Positions 1 through 7,273 of a stretch of DNA of 64,000 bases are shown here, one piece after another. Source of the stretch: Rheinheimera nanhaiensis E407-8. Its GTDB lineage: Bacteria; Pseudomonadota; Gammaproteobacteria; Enterobacterales; Alteromonadaceae. Numbering within the stretch: the first letter of the stretch is position 1; each line of letters begins with the position of its first letter. The DNA is taken from positions 62,001 to 126,000 of the forward strand of contig NZ_BAFK01000004.1 of assembly GCF_000296695.1 (NCBI RefSeq), in the 5' to 3' direction. The notes under the pieces are model-generated. The model ran no database searches, was not told the origin of the DNA, and saw only the letters and a program-made list of their open reading frames with translations. The position numbers were made by a program, and so were the translations under genes.

Positions 1-68
1 GGGGTAACAAGCTCAGCTTTGATGCGCTCTGGCGCGACTATGGCAATTTCAGGTCCGTTAAAACATGA
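1..68 (+). CDS. C-terminal end of an unidentified protein (partial)
   Basis: An open frame enters from the left edge and reads 21 codons, ending ...DYGNFRSVKT before a TGA at 66-68. It is probably the tail of an upstream gene. The fragment is too short to assign a family. Its stop codon overlaps the FNR-type box that precedes nrdG, so the two genes are tightly packed. It could also be a chance open frame. Confidence 0.3.
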   Translation, partial: GNKLSFDALWRDYGNFRSVKT

Positions 69-78
69 TCCAGATCAA
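65..78. promoter_or_regulatory. FNR/CRP-type anaerobic activator site upstream of nrdG
   Basis: The sequence ATGATCCAGATCAA matches the FNR consensus TTGAT-N4-ATCAA at 9 of 10 informative positions. It lies about 80 bp upstream of the nrdG start, a sensible distance for an activated promoter. Anaerobic ribonucleotide reductase is an FNR target in enterobacteria, so control by FNR or a DNR-like paralogue is the natural reading. The regulator gene itself is not in the window. Confidence 0.65.
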
Positions 79-158
79 ACTTTTGCCGACAGCTAACGCT
101 AAGCTAAAACACAATATCTAGTGCATCAAAATAAAATAAACACTATATAGAGGGTTAA

Positions 159-611
159 ATGCTTAGATTCACCGATGAACAAATCGCCTTTCAGGAGGTG
201 CCAAATGAGGTGTCACTGGCCTTTACCATTGCTGGCTGTACGCTGGGCTGCAAAGGCTGCCATAGCAGCTATAGCTGGCAGGCTAACCAGGGTACAGCAC
301 TGACACCGGTTTACCTGCAACATCGCTTAGACAGCTATAAAAACCTGATCAGCTGCGTGTTGTTTTTAGGCGGTGAGTGGCAGCCTGAAGCCTTGATATC
401 ACTGCTTAAGTTAAGCCGCTATGCCGGGCTTAACACCTGTTTATATACCGGCTTGGACGATGTCAGCAGTGAGCTGAAACAGCAGCTAACCTACCTTAAA
501 ACCGGCCGCTGGCTGTCTGAACGCGGCGGCCTGGATAGCCCGCACACTAACCAGATTTTTACCGATTTACGCAGTAATACACGCCTGAACCATTTATTTG
601 TAAAACCATAA
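159..611 (+). CDS. nrdG: Anaerobic ribonucleotide reductase activase (radical SAM)
   Basis: NrdG is the radical SAM activase that installs the glycyl radical on NrdD, using a 4Fe-4S cluster and S-adenosylmethionine. The cluster motif CxxxCxxC is visible as Cys27, Cys31 and Cys34 (CTLGCKGC). At 150 residues it is close to the usual 155. The start is supported by an AGAGGG ribosome site 6 bases upstream. nrdD follows 13 bp downstream, so the two form an operon, here with the activase first (E. coli has nrdD first). An FNR-type box lies upstream at 65-78. Identification rests on the motif plus the adjacent nrdD. Confidence 0.9.
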   Translation: MLRFTDEQIAFQEVPNEVSLAFTIAGCTLGCKGCHSSYSWQANQGTALTPVYLQHRLDSYKNLISCVLFLGGEWQPEALISLLKLSRYAGLNTCLYTGLDDVSSELKQQLTYLKTGRWLSERGGLDSPHTNQIFTDLRSNTRLNHLFVKP

Positions 612-624
612 AAAGGGATCTGCC

Positions 625-2427
625 ATGCAAGCGCTCAATTTTCACCAACTACAACAAAAACTCAGCTTTATCGACAACTATCTGCAGGCCACGAATGCCG
701 CCGATGGCTCAAAGTTAGATGCCAATGCTAACGTGACACAAAAAAACATTGCCACGCTGGAAGCCGAGCTAATGAAAGATCAGTTTATTCAGGTAAATAG
801 GGCGTTAGTTAGCAATAAAATCAGTGAGTTATTTGGTGCTGAACTGGCAGCGGAATACCTGCGGCAAATTAGCGATCACGAAATTTATGTACACGATGAA
901 ACCAGCTTAAAGCCATATTGTGTGTCGGTAACTATGTATCCGTTTTTACGCGATGGCTTAACCAAACTGGGCGGCGAGTCACAAGCGCCGAAGCATTTAG
1001 AATCCTTCTGTGGCTGTTTTGTTAACTTCGTGTTTGCCGTGTCCAGCCAGTTTGCCGGCGCCGTGGCCACAGTGGAGTTTTTAACCTACTTTGATTACTT
1101 TGCCCGCAAAGACTATGGCGATAACTACCTGCAAACGCATCGCAAACAAATCGAAAACCACCTGCAGCATGTAGTGTATGCGCTAAACCAGCCAGCGGCA
1201 GCACGGGGCTACCAAAGCGTATTCTGGAATATTTCAGTGTACGACCAACACTACTTCGACAGCATGTTTGGTAACTTCGTGTTTCCGGACTTTGTTAAGC
1301 CAGAGTGGCAATCGGTGTCAGCGCTGCAGCAGTTTTTCTTAAGCTGGTTTAATAAAGAGCGGGATAAAACCGTGCTGACCTTCCCGGTGGTTACCGTTGC
1401 CATGTTAACCGAAAACGGCAAATGCAAAGATGCCGCCTTTGCCAATGACATTGCGGCTGAGATGGCAGCAGGGAATTCATTCTTTATTTACCAGTCTGAA
1501 AATGCCGACTCGTTAGCCAGCTGCTGTCGGCTGCGCAGTGAAATCAGCGACAATACGTTTTCTTACTCCTTAGGTGCAGGCGGTGTCGCCACCGGCTCTA
1601 TTAATGTGATTACCATTAATATGAACCGTTTAGTGCAGGATGGCCGCGACCTGGCTGTGGAAGTGGCGAAAATCCATAAATATCAGGTGGCCTACCGCAA
1701 ATTGATGGAGCAGTACAAAGCGGCCGGCCTGCTCACGGTATACGACGCGGGCTTTATCAGCCTGGACAAGCAATTTTTAACCATTGGCATTAATGGCATG
1801 GTAGAAGCGGCAGAATCGCAGGGGTTAACCGCCGGCAATAACCCGGCCTATATCCGTTTTGTGCAACAGCAGCTCAAAGTGATCTTCGACGCCAATAAAG
1901 CGGCCAAAGCCGAATATGGCTATATGTTTAACACCGAGTTTGTACCGGCGGAAAACCTGGGGGTAAAAAACGCCAAGTGGGATCGCGAAGATGGCTATAT
2001 AGTAGCGCGCGACTGCTATAACTCGTATTTTTATGTGGTAGAAGATGAGCACAGTAATACGCTGGACAAATTCCAGCTGCATGGACGGCAACTGCTGGAT
2101 TATCTCGATGGCGGCTCGGCGCTGCATTTAAATCTGGAGGAAAAACTCGACCAGCCGGGCTACGTTAACCTGCTGCATATCGCCGCCCAAACCGGCTGTA
2201 ACTACTTTTGTGTAAACGTGAAAATTACTATCTGCAACCAGTGTGAAGCCATCGACAAACGCACGCTGTGCGCCTGTGCTAAATGCGGCAGTAAAGATAT
2301 TGATTACGGTACCCGGGTTATTGGTTATTTAAAACGGGTATCTGCTTTTAGCAGTGGCCGTCGCCGGGAGCATAGCCTGCGGCATTATCAGCGCGAGCAA
2401 ACCCCCCAGCAACAACGCCGCGCTTAA
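625..2427 (+). CDS. nrdD: Anaerobic (class III) ribonucleoside-triphosphate reductase
   Basis: This enzyme makes deoxyribonucleotides without oxygen by glycyl radical chemistry. The C-terminal RVIGYL motif places the radical glycine at Gly567. Just before it are four zinc-type cysteines in two pairs, Cys537/Cys540 and Cys551/Cys554. A CC pair in SLASCCRLRSEI is the likely active-site cysteine region. The protein has 600 residues against about 712 in E. coli, and the difference is at the N-terminus: I see no ATP-cone domain, so the usual dATP overall-activity control appears absent. An AAAAGGG ribosome site sits before the ATG. It is co-transcribed with nrdG. Confidence 0.95.
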   Translation: MQALNFHQLQQKLSFIDNYLQATNAADGSKLDANANVTQKNIATLEAELMKDQFIQVNRALVSNKISELFGAELAAEYLRQISDHEIYVHDETSLKPYCVSVTMYPFLRDGLTKLGGESQAPKHLESFCGCFVNFVFAVSSQFAGAVATVEFLTYFDYFARKDYGDNYLQTHRKQIENHLQHVVYALNQPAAARGYQSVFWNISVYDQHYFDSMFGNFVFPDFVKPEWQSVSALQQFFLSWFNKERDKTVLTFPVVTVAMLTENGKCKDAAFANDIAAEMAAGNSFFIYQSENADSLASCCRLRSEISDNTFSYSLGAGGVATGSINVITINMNRLVQDGRDLAVEVAKIHKYQVAYRKLMEQYKAAGLLTVYDAGFISLDKQFLTIGINGMVEAAESQGLTAGNNPAYIRFVQQQLKVIFDANKAAKAEYGYMFNTEFVPAENLGVKNAKWDREDGYIVARDCYNSYFYVVEDEHSNTLDKFQLHGRQLLDYLDGGSALHLNLEEKLDQPGYVNLLHIAAQTGCNYFCVNVKITICNQCEAIDKRTLCACAKCGSKDIDYGTRVIGYLKRVSAFSSGRRREHSLRHYQREQTPQQQRRA

Positions 2428-2455
2428 AGCGGATTAAATCCGCAGCGCAAAAACC

Positions 2456-2487
2456 GGGGCGCCTGTAACTATGAGAATGGGCGCCCC
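2456..2487. repeat. GGGGCGCC inverted repeat (REP-like or terminator)
   Basis: GGGGCGCC at 2456-2463 pairs with GGCGCCCC at 2480-2487 and is followed by TAC. The same GGGGCGC.../...GCGCCCCTAC design recurs at 11061-11154, and a related TAAGGGCGCA palindrome is at 61194. It sits between the convergent nrdD and sirB2-like genes, where it could stop transcription, although no T-run follows. Confidence 0.55.
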
Positions 2488-2506
2488 TACAAACCCGAGG
2501 CAGACA

Positions 2507-2887
2507 TCAAACAAACAACAACGGTTTAAACCGGGCCAGGTAAAAAATACCCGCCAAATGCGCCAGCGCGATAACAGCACACACCGCACGCACCGGCAGG
2601 CTTAGGCGCTGTTTTAAGGCGCCAATACCAAACACAATATAACCCAGCAACAATAGAATTTTAAACCCCAGCCATTGGTGCACAAAGGGCTGCCAAGGCC
2701 CGATAGCCAATAATGTGAATGCCAGCGTAAGCAACAAGGTGTCGTTAATATGCGGCAAATATCGCACCGGGCTTAAGCGCCAACCGGGTTTACCGGCCAT
2801 ATCCAACAATAACCGCAGCATAAACAAGCCGGCACTCAAATAAGCACAAAACATATGTAATTGTTTTAACGGTAAATAGTATTCCAT
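2507..2887 (-). CDS. SirB2-family inner-membrane protein
   Basis: A small hydrophobic protein of 126 residues with about four membrane helices. The N-terminal MEYYLPLKQLHMFCAYLS is typical of the SirB2 family (named from a Salmonella invasion-gene regulator locus). The family's biochemical role is not settled. The frame stays open 12 codons further upstream, but the internal ATG at 2887 fits the family's usual start and follows a GAGAG ribosome site. It is convergent with nrdD and divergent from norZ. Nothing in the sequence links it to NO metabolism beyond its position. Confidence 0.75.
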   Translation of the reverse strand: MEYYLPLKQLHMFCAYLSAGLFMLRLLLDMAGKPGWRLSPVRYLPHINDTLLLTLAFTLLAIGPWQPFVHQWLGFKILLLLGYIVFGIGALKQRLSLPVRAVCAVIALAHLAGIFYLARFKPLLFV

Positions 2888-2992
2888 TTGGCAGCTCTCA
2901 TCGTCATCTTTGCGCGCCACCATAAAACAACTTCCCCGCCATGCCTATATCGCTGAAGAGGTAGAAAAAACTGTTAGCATCAACTGATCCGG

Positions 2993-3046
2993 GTACTTTC
3001 TACCCTGACGGTAAATTACACCCAGTCCAGCGCAAGTTAAAACCAC
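2993..3046 (+). promoter_or_regulatory. Three GT-N7-AC NorR-type enhancer sites upstream of norZ
   Basis: Three matches to the NorR half-site pattern GT-N7-AC lie at 2993-3003 (palindromic GGGTACTTTCTACCC), 3011-3021 and 3036-3046. Centre spacings are 18 and 25 bp. E. coli norVW also carries three such sites that load a NorR hexamer. A very similar triplet (spacings 17 and 25) precedes ytfE at 27526-27578. A sigma-54-like promoter follows at 3100. norR itself is at 25995-27524. Confidence 0.75.
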
Positions 3047-3099
3047 CCAACCTTTAAGTAAATCACAATAAAATCAATTAAAAACAATTAATTAAAAAA

Positions 3100-3114
3100 T
3101 GGCGTAGTTCTTGT
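3100..3114 (+). promoter_or_regulatory. Sigma-54-type promoter of norZ
   Basis: TGGCGTAGTTCTTGT has the -24 GG and the -12 element ten bases on, as GG-N10-GT instead of the canonical GG-N10-GC. The mismatch at the -12 C lowers confidence, but its place 60 bp after the last NorR-type site supports it. Predicted transcription would begin near 3126, ahead of the leader ORF. Confidence 0.55.
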
Positions 3115-3162
3115 AATGCCCATACAGGCGACAACGCCGGTTATATAAAATAGGAGTGACCT

Positions 3163-3219
3163 ATGACACTTGGGTGCAACAACAATAATGTAAGGGGGCT
3201 GTATGGCCGGATATCGTAA
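3163..3219 (+). CDS. Possible 18-codon leader ORF overlapping norZ
   Basis: An ATG at 3163 follows a near-ideal TAGGAGTGACCT ribosome site and reads 18 codons (MTLGCNNNNVRGLYGRIS) to a TAA at 3217-3219. It overlaps the norZ start at 3203 in a different frame. Its Shine-Dalgarno looks stronger than that of many real genes here. It could couple or attenuate translation of norZ. No known family is recognised, and it may have arisen by chance. Confidence 0.4.
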   Translation: MTLGCNNNNVRGLYGRIS

Positions 3220-5470
3220 ACTCTGGTGGCTGTTAATTGCCATTTTGGCCATCACCTTTGGCGTGCTGGGCTATTTTGGCGCTGAGGTGTACCGCTCGGC
3301 GCCGCCTATTCCGGCTAAGGTGGTTAATCAGCAAGGGCAAGTGCTGATGACCAATGAAACTATCTTAAACGGCCAGACCGCCTGGCAATCGGTTGGTGGT
3401 ATGCAGCTGGGCTCTATCTGGGGCCATGGCGCCTATCAGGCACCGGACTGGACGGCCGACTGGCTGCACCGCGAGTTAATAGCCTGGCTGGAACTTGCCG
3501 CGCAAGATGAATTTGGCCAAAGCTACAACGAGCTTAATGCCACGCAACAAAATACGCTGCAGTTTGCGTTAAAGCAGGCCTACCGCAGCAACAGCTACGA
3601 CAAAGCCACTGACACCTTGCTGCTAAGCGACAGGCGGGTACAGGCCATAACGCAAACGGCTGAACACTATATTGCCTTGTTTGGTGATGATATTGCACTT
3701 AGCCAAACCCGCGCCAACTATGCAATGAAAAACAATACCCTGCCCTCACTTAAACGCCGGCAGGAAATGACGCAGTTTTTCTTTTGGACGGCCTGGGCAG
3801 CCAGCACTGAGCGTTATCCGGACAGTGCAACCTACACCAATAATTGGCCACATGAGCCGTTAATTGACAACCGGCCAACCGCCGAGAACCTGATTTGGTC
3901 ACTGGTGAGTATTATTTTACTGATCGCCGGTGTCGGTGGCCTGATCTGGGGCTGGGCCTTCCTACGCAAACACGATGACGAAGAGCCTGCAGCGCCAAAA
4001 CAAGACCCTATCGCCCGCTTAACACTGACCCCGTCACAAAAAGCACTGGGTAAATATATTCTGGTGGTGGTGGCACTGTTTACGCTACAGGTGTTTTTAG
4101 GTGGTTTTACCGCCCACTACACCGTAGAAGGCGATGGTTTTTATGGCTTAAACACCACTGAATGGCTGCCGTACAGCCTGGCGCGTACCTGGCATATTCA
4201 AGCCGCGATGTTCTGGATTGCCACCGGCTTTTTAGCGGCAGGCTTATTCTTAGCACCCATTATTAACGGCGGTAAAGATCCCAAGTACCAAAAACTGGGC
4301 GTCGATGTACTGTTTTGGGCCTTAGTGGTGCTGGTAGCGGGCTCTTTTGCCGGTAACTACTTTGCCATTATGCAAATTATGCCAGAGCAATACAGTTTCT
4401 GGTTTGGCCATCAGGGCTATGAGTACATTGATATTGGCCGCTTCTGGCAAATTATTAAATACGTTGGCGTACTGTTCTGGTTAGTGCTGATGCTGCGCGC
4501 TGTGGTACCGGCCTTTAAAGCCCCTGGCGATAAAAACCTGCTGGCGCTATTTGCCGCCTCGGTGATTTGCGTCGGCTTATTTTACGGTGCCGGCCTGTTT
4601 TATGGCGAGCGCACACATTTATCAGTAATGGAATACTGGCGCTGGTGGGTGGTTCACCTGTGGGTAGAGGGCTTCTTTGAAGTGTTCGCTACCGTATCGC
4701 TGGCGTTTATCTTCCACAGCATGGGGCTGGTATCGCGCAGTGTCGCCACCAGTGCCAGCTTAGCGTCAGCGTCACTGTTTATGTTAGGCGGTATACCGGG
4801 CACCTTCCACCACTTGTACTTCTCGGGCACCACTACGCCGGTGATGGCAGTTGGTGCCACTTTTAGTGCACTGGAAGTGGTACCACTGGTAGTACTGGGT
4901 TATGAAGCCTGGGAAAACTGGCGCCTGAAAAATAAAGCGCCGTGGATGGGCGATATTAAATGGCCACTGATGTTTTTCGTCGCCGTGGCGTTCTGGAACA
5001 TGCTCGGCGCCGGCGTGTTTGGTTTTATGATTAACCCGCCGATAGCACTGTATTATCTGCAGGGCTTAAACACTACGCCAACCCATGCCCATGCTGCGCT
5101 ATTTGGTGTCTATGGCTTCCTGGCGCTGGGTTTCTGTTTGCTGATACTGCGTTATATCCGGCCACAACTGGTGTTTGATGAAAAGCTGATGAAAACGGCG
5201 TTTTGGTGGATGAACGGCGGCCTGGTGCTAATGCTGTTTAGCAGCCTGTTGCCGATTGGCTTTATTCAGTTTTACGCCAGCGCCACCGAAGGCTTATGGT
5301 ATGCCCGCAGTGAAGCCTTTATGCAAAGCGACATTTTGCATACGCTACGCTGGGTGCGCACCTTTGGCGACGTGATCTTTATCATCGGTGCCTTAGCAGT
5401 GAGCTGGCAAGTGGTAAAAGGCGTGTTTGACAGCAAAGCTGCCGTGCAGCCATTGCAACAGCTAAACTAA
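3203..5470 (+). CDS. norZ: Quinol-dependent nitric oxide reductase (qNOR)
   Basis: Single-subunit NO reductase of the haem-copper oxidase superfamily. It reduces 2 NO to N2O with electrons from quinol, in the inner membrane. The 755-residue length is right for qNOR, with an N-terminal extension (residues 30-230, including the GHGAYQAPDWTADWLHRE stretch) fused to a 12-14 helix catalytic core. Likely non-haem iron ligands are His485 and the His536-His537 pair; a THAH motif with His628 and His630 falls in the haem b/b3 helix region. The start has a TAAGGGGG ribosome site. Three NorR-type sites and a sigma-54-type promoter lie upstream, so NO-induced expression through norR is expected. It may serve denitrification or detoxification. 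Confidence 0.93.
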   Translation: MAGYRKLWWLLIAILAITFGVLGYFGAEVYRSAPPIPAKVVNQQGQVLMTNETILNGQTAWQSVGGMQLGSIWGHGAYQAPDWTADWLHRELIAWLELAAQDEFGQSYNELNATQQNTLQFALKQAYRSNSYDKATDTLLLSDRRVQAITQTAEHYIALFGDDIALSQTRANYAMKNNTLPSLKRRQEMTQFFFWTAWAASTERYPDSATYTNNWPHEPLIDNRPTAENLIWSLVSIILLIAGVGGLIWGWAFLRKHDDEEPAAPKQDPIARLTLTPSQKALGKYILVVVALFTLQVFLGGFTAHYTVEGDGFYGLNTTEWLPYSLARTWHIQAAMFWIATGFLAAGLFLAPIINGGKDPKYQKLGVDVLFWALVVLVAGSFAGNYFAIMQIMPEQYSFWFGHQGYEYIDIGRFWQIIKYVGVLFWLVLMLRAVVPAFKAPGDKNLLALFAASVICVGLFYGAGLFYGERTHLSVMEYWRWWVVHLWVEGFFEVFATVSLAFIFHSMGLVSRSVATSASLASASLFMLGGIPGTFHHLYFSGTTTPVMAVGATFSALEVVPLVVLGYEAWENWRLKNKAPWMGDIKWPLMFFVAVAFWNMLGAGVFGFMINPPIALYYLQGLNTTPTHAHAALFGVYGFLALGFCLLILRYIRPQLVFDEKLMKTAFWWMNGGLVLMLFSSLLPIGFIQFYASATEGLWYARSEAFMQSDILHTLRWVRTFGDVIFIIGALAVSWQVVKGVFDSKAAVQPLQQLN

Positions 5471-5487
5471 TACCCAAACTATCATAC

Positions 5488-5520
5488 AAGGCTTCTGCTT
5501 AGTTAAAGCGAAGCCTTTTT
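5488..5520 (+). terminator. Rho-independent terminator after norZ
   Basis: AAGGCTTCTGCTT pairs with AAAGCGAAGCCTT around a short AGTT loop and ends in a TTTTT run. It lies 18 bp after the norZ stop, so norZ is probably monocistronic and the MOSC gene has its own promoter. Confidence 0.85.
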
Positions 5521-5572
5521 GGTACCTTAACCTGTCAAACAATACGCCTTTTGTTCAGGAGCAACACAACAA

Positions 5573-6259
5573 ATGATTGTCAGCGCAAGAATTGTCCACA
5601 TAAGAACCGGCGGCTTGCAACCACTCGGCACAGAGGGGGTTATCAGCGGCATCCATAAAACGCCGGTAAAGCAAGCCTGGCTGGGCATTAACGGCTTAGA
5701 AGGTGACTTACAGGCGGACCGGCTACATCATGGCGGTGCAGAAAAGGCCTTACATCATTACCCCGCCAGCCATTATGCCTACTGGCAGCAAATACTTGGT
5801 AAGCTGCCCGATTTTGGCGACAGCGCCGCCTTTGGCGAAAACCTGACGACAGATGCGTTAACCGAACAGGATGTTTGTGTTGGCGATATCTGGCAATTGG
5901 ATCAGGCTATTGTAGAGGTATCGCAGGCAAGGCAACCGTGCTGGAAATTAAACTTACGTTTTGCCAAACAAAACATGGCAAGGTTAGTTCAGGACAGCCG
6001 CCGTACCGGCTGGTATTACCGGGTATTGACGCCTGGAATGGTGGCAACCGGTTACATTATGACACTGCTTGAACGCCCTTATCCTAACTGGCCGCTATCA
6101 CGTTTGTTAGACACTCTTTATGGCTCCACCTGGTGCACAGAAGTGTTACAAGAAATCGCCATGCTTAGCCCGCTTAGCGAATCATGGCGAAGTTTAGCAA
6201 AACAGCGCTTAAAAACAGGTCAGGTAGAAGACTGGCGCAAACGACTAGGCGAGCCATAA
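5573..6259 (+). CDS. MOSC-domain protein (YiiM-like)
   Basis: MOSC domains bind a molybdenum cofactor through a conserved cysteine; YiiM-type members reduce N-hydroxylated bases such as 6-hydroxylaminopurine. The 228-residue protein shows the family layout: an N-terminal MOSC domain (residues 1-165) with HHGGAEKALHHY, a GEN motif and candidate Mo-ligand Cys123 in QARQPCWKLNLRF, then a C-terminal helical extension. The ATG is preceded by TTCAGGAGC. It sits between norZ and a DnrO-like gene, and molybdenum cofactor genes (mog, moeB) occur further along. The exact substrate cannot be told from the sequence. Confidence 0.85.
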   Translation: MIVSARIVHIRTGGLQPLGTEGVISGIHKTPVKQAWLGINGLEGDLQADRLHHGGAEKALHHYPASHYAYWQQILGKLPDFGDSAAFGENLTTDALTEQDVCVGDIWQLDQAIVEVSQARQPCWKLNLRFAKQNMARLVQDSRRTGWYYRVLTPGMVATGYIMTLLERPYPNWPLSRLLDTLYGSTWCTEVLQEIAMLSPLSESWRSLAKQRLKTGQVEDWRKRLGEP

Positions 6260-6293
6260 ATTAACTTACTCGTGCCTGGCAAAACCCGCTTAC

Positions 6294-6767
6294 TTAATGT
6301 GTAATAGGCAAAAACGCGTCATCATTAAAATACTCGGAATAGCGCTGCAACGCCCGTAACAACTTAACAGCGCCCTGGCGTTGGGTTGTCAATTCACTTG
6401 CAGCCATCGCTTGCTGGCTTTGCATCATTGCCGCAAGTACCAAATGAAACTGCGCATCTGCCTCGGGTGTTAACTTGCAATTGGCAACGATGTGGTTAAC
6501 TTCCTGCTGCAACATCTGAGAAAACTGTTGATATTGTGACGCGGTAAAACGTTTGTGATGAATATCATCCAGATGCGTTAGCAGCTGTGCCCTCAGCCGA
6601 AGCATCGCCTCACTTAACACTGTATCTACCGGCCATTTAGCGCCATCATTCAGCGCCAGCATCGTAAGCACCTCATCATCGCCATGGTGATGATGAGGTG
6701 CTTGATCAGCCTGTAAGGGCGCGGCATGCAGTAAGCCGGTTAACAGCCATATCGATAGTATTTTCAT
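6294..6767 (-). CDS. Secreted helical protein, DnrO-like
   Basis: A 157-residue exported protein. Residues 1-20 form a signal peptide ending near LQADQA, followed by a His-rich patch (HHHHGDD). The rest is alpha-helical with LALNDGAKWPVD, a single cysteine in VANCKLTPEADAQFH and a C-terminal LQRYSEYF. This pattern resembles small proteins labelled DnrO found near denitrification genes in other proteobacteria. I recall the resemblance but could not test it. The His cluster suggests metal binding. It is divergent from the next gene and convergent with the MOSC gene. Confidence 0.6.
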   Translation of the reverse strand: MKILSIWLLTGLLHAAPLQADQAPHHHHGDDEVLTMLALNDGAKWPVDTVLSEAMLRLRAQLLTHLDDIHHKRFTASQYQQFSQMLQQEVNHIVANCKLTPEADAQFHLVLAAMMQSQQAMAASELTTQRQGAVKLLRALQRYSEYFNDDAFLPITH

Positions 6768-6942
6768 GCATTATTCTCCCTTTGATATGGAATTATTCCG
6801 TTAACGCACCGTCCTGTCTACCTTGTTACTGCTGTGAGCAACAAAGCATATTAGGCACTACGATGTACCTACTTTGTATAATAGCCAGACAATGGGTCAT
6901 ACAGTACAGTTGGCGCTCTTGCCGTAACCAGAGGTTGGTATT

Positions 6943-7230
6943 ATGCCGACTAAACCTGATCTGACTACCGCAATGCAGCAACTGCTGGTTGAGGTTAAAG
7001 CCACCCTACCGTTATATGAGCCCGCCACCTTTGTCTGTGGCATAACTAACACCGACTGTCAGGGTTGCCCAAAAAAACTGCTGGAGATGGTTGACGCTGA
7101 AGTATCGTTTTGGGAGCACGCCATCAAAAATGGCCGTACACCCAAATTTGATGAGCTAAGACGTTTCGGTAAATTGTGTTTAAGTGTTAAACGCAGCCTT
7201 ATCCGCAATAAAATTTTAGCTGCCGACTAG
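6943..7230 (+). CDS. Small cysteine-motif protein, family not recognised
   Basis: A 95-residue soluble protein with a compact cysteine cluster CGITNTDCQGCPKK at about residues 27-40 and another cysteine near Cys73. The Cx6CxxC spacing could bind a metal or an iron-sulfur cluster. The rest is charged and helical. The start follows CCAGAGGTTGGT. A terminator closes the gene at 7252-7273, so it is a single-gene unit, divergent from the DnrO-like gene. No function can be named. Confidence 0.7.
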   Translation: MPTKPDLTTAMQQLLVEVKATLPLYEPATFVCGITNTDCQGCPKKLLEMVDAEVSFWEHAIKNGRTPKFDELRRFGKLCLSVKRSLIRNKILAAD

Positions 7231-7251
7231 GTATTAACGTCATTCAGCCGC

Positions 7252-7273
7252 AGACATCCGGGTGTCTTTTTTT
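7252..7273 (+). terminator. Terminator of the 95-residue protein gene
   Basis: AGACA-TCCGGG-TGTCT followed by a seven-base T run. It overlaps the most upstream possible start (GTG at 7262) of the HPP-family gene, which makes that start unlikely to be the real one. Confidence 0.75.

Noticed and set aside
6784-6797. TTGATATGGAATTA as an FNR box between the DnrO-like and Cys-cluster genes
   Set aside because: Only the first half-site fits; the second half has too many mismatches.
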